Positions 62,506 through 64,000 of a stretch of DNA of 64,000 nt are shown one piece after another; the first letter of the stretch is position 1; every line of letters starts with the position of its first letter. Both the position numbers and the translations under genes were made by a program. Below the pieces are notes generated by a model that ran no database searches, had not been told where the DNA came from, and worked only from the letters and a program-made list of their open reading frames with translations. The stretch comes from Buchnera aphidicola (Tuberolachnus salignus). GTDB lineage: Bacteria > Pseudomonadota > Gammaproteobacteria > Enterobacterales > Enterobacteriaceae. The stretch spans positions 1 to 64,000 of the forward strand of contig NZ_LN890285.1 in NCBI RefSeq assembly GCF_900016785.1, read 5' to 3'.

Positions 62506-62591
62506 TCTTTAGTAATATAATTTTTTATAATAACCTAATATACAATATAAGATTTTTAATTATATCATTTTTTTAGATAGGAAAAAGTTAC

Positions 62592-63548
62592 ATGAATAAA
62601 TTAGAATCTTTAAAAAAACATAGTACGATAGTTGTAGATAGTGGTGATTTTGATCAAATTTCTAAATATAAGCCTAGTGATGCTACAACTAATCCATCAT
62701 TAATTTTAACAAGTATATTATCGAAAAAAAATAATGTTATTTTAGAAAAATCTTTAAAATATGCACGTTTACAAGGTGGTTCTCATAAAAAAAAAATTAT
62801 AAATGCTAGTGATATGATTACTGTTTTAATTGGAAAAGAAATTTCAAAAAAAATACCTGGATATGTTTCTACTGAAATTAATTCTGAATTTTCTTTTAAT
62901 ATTGATCAATGCGTACGAAAAGCTCAAAAAATAATTAATTTATATAATAATATTGGTGTACATAAATCTCGTATTTTAATTAAATTAGCTGCTACTTGGG
63001 AAGGTGTAAAAGCGGCTGAAATTTTAAAAAAAAGTGACATTTTATGCAATTTAACCTTAATTTTTTCTTTTGCTCAAGCTCGTATTTGTGCTGAATCTAA
63101 AGTGTTTTTAATTTCTCCATTTGTAGGAAGGATTTCTGATTGGTTTTTAAAAAACGATATAGATAAAAAAAAATCTTTAATTATTGATCATGGAGTTTTA
63201 GCATTAAAAAAAATTTTTTATTATTATAAAAAAAATAATTATTCTACTATTATTATGGGTGCTAGTTTTCGAAATGTTGATCAAATTCTTTCGATTGCTG
63301 GTTGTGAAAAAATTACTATTTCTCCTGTTTTATTAAATATTTTAAAAAAAAGCAATGGTTTAGTTCCTATAAAATTAAAAGAATGTAATTTATCTAAAAA
63401 TATTGTTCAACCTACCGCATTAGAAGAATCAGAATTTCGTTGGTTACATAATCAAGATATGATGGCAGTGGAAAAATTAGCGGAAGGAATCCGAAAGTTT
63501 TATATAGATCAAAATTCTTTAGATTTATTAATTTCTCAAAAATTGTAA
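62592..63548 (+). CDS. talA: Transaldolase
   Basis: Non-oxidative pentose phosphate enzyme moving a dihydroxyacetone unit. 318 residues (E. coli 316-317). The Schiff-base Lys131 is in LIKLAATWEGVKAAE, and the signature SDATTNPSL is at 29-37. Followed by transketolase 94 bp downstream, the pair acting on the same sugar phosphates. TalA versus TalB assignment rests on the E. coli talA-tktB arrangement. Confidence 0.96.
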   Translation: MNKLESLKKHSTIVVDSGDFDQISKYKPSDATTNPSLILTSILSKKNNVILEKSLKYARLQGGSHKKKIINASDMITVLIGKEISKKIPGYVSTEINSEFSFNIDQCVRKAQKIINLYNNIGVHKSRILIKLAATWEGVKAAEILKKSDILCNLTLIFSFAQARICAESKVFLISPFVGRISDWFLKNDIDKKKSLIIDHGVLALKKIFYYYKKNNYSTIIMGASFRNVDQILSIAGCEKITISPVLLNILKKSNGLVPIKLKECNLSKNIVQPTALEESEFRWLHNQDMMAVEKLAEGIRKFYIDQNSLDLLISQKL

Positions 63549-63642
63549 ATTTTTATTATAATAATAAAATATTTTTTATTTATTACATGTTGAAAAATTT
63601 TATAATATTTTTTAAATTCAAAAATAAATAAGAGGATTTATC

Positions 63643-64000
63643 ATGATTTCAAGACAAAAATTGTCAAATGCTTTACGAATTTTAAGTATTGACGCTATCG
63701 AAGAATCTCAATCTGGTCATCCTGGTGCACCATTAGGAATGGCTGATATTGCAGAAGTTTTATGGCGTAATTTTTTAAAACATAATCCTTTAAATCCTCA
63801 ATGGTGGAATAGAGATCGTTTTATTTTATCTAACGGACATGCTTCTGCATTATTATATAGTTTATTACATTTAACTGGATATTCAATTTCATTACAAGAC
63901 TTAAAAAATTTTCGTAAATATTTATCTAATACTCCTGGTCATCCTGAAGTGAATCGAACTCCGGGAGTAGAAATTTCTACTGGTCCTTTAGGTCAAGGAT
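63643..64000 (+). CDS. tkt: Transketolase (5' part, runs off the window)
   Basis: Thiamine-diphosphate enzyme of the pentose phosphate pathway. The first 119 codons are present: [40 protein letters not shown] and the [14 protein letters not shown] start of the diphosphate-binding region. AGAGGA precedes the ATG. The C-terminal ~545 residues lie beyond the window. Confidence 0.96.
   Translation, partial: MISRQKLSNALRILSIDAIEESQSGHPGAPLGMADIAEVLWRNFLKHNPLNPQWWNRDRFILSNGHASALLYSLLHLTGYSISLQDLKNFRKYLSNTPGHPEVNRTPGVEISTGPLGQG

Overview
The window is a contiguous stretch of the chromosome of Buchnera aphidicola, the obligate intracellular gammaproteobacterial symbiont of aphids, or of something extremely close to it. 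The evidence is an extremely AT-rich sequence, proteins that align along their length with Escherichia coli orthologues but are very rich in Lys, Asn, Ile and Phe, no mobile elements, phage or CRISPR, and a gene order that is the known Buchnera backbone (mnmG ... gyrB-dnaN-dnaA / rpmH-rnpA-yidC-mnmE, groESL, rpoBC block, rpsU-dnaG-rpoD, fliE-R, talA-tkt). I cannot name the host aphid. Several genes expected at these positions from the pea-aphid strain are absent, so this is a more reduced lineage.

Layout. 1-9.6 kb: a DnaA box at the very first bases, mnmG, then gyrB-dnaN-dnaA leftward and rpmH-rnpA-yidC rightward. The atp (F1Fo ATPase) operon normally between mnmG and gyrB is not there. 9.7-20 kb: mnmE, tRNA-Phe, groES-groEL behind a sigma-32-like promoter, dnaC, rsmD/ftsY, rpoH (sigma-32 itself) and metE. 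20-32.5 kb: the leftward transcription/translation block tRNA-Thr/Tyr/Gly/Thr, secE, nusG, rplK, rplA, rplJ, rplL, rpoB, rpoC. 32.8-36.5 kb: metF, argG, argH, without argECB between metF and argG. 36.9-43.9 kb: rpsU-dnaG-rpoD, tsaD, cca, and a crr (EIIA-Glc) homologue that has lost both phospho-acceptor histidines. 44-47.8 kb: ligA, tRNA-Lys, tRNA-Val, gltX. 48-57.2 kb: flagellar basal-body/export genes. 57.2-64 kb: rpmG, rpmB, ppa, pmbA, the RNase P RNA, rsmI, fabB, talA and the start of tkt.

Functionally the window is replication initiation, core transcription and translation, tRNA maturation, chaperones, methionine and late arginine synthesis (host provisioning) and a flagellar type III export machine without filament or motor genes. 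The most interesting part is that machine. The export gate and ATPase side (FliF, FliI, FliJ, FliO, FliP, FliQ, FliR) is intact, while the rotor/C-ring side is eroding: FliG lacks its torque domain, FliM is frameshifted in a T10 run and runs in frame into FliN, and FliK is missing. FliH, and separately rsmI, are each broken only by an A10 run that needs an eleventh A right after the start codon. That pattern suits poly(A) transcriptional slippage, known in Buchnera, though homopolymer sequencing error must be excluded.
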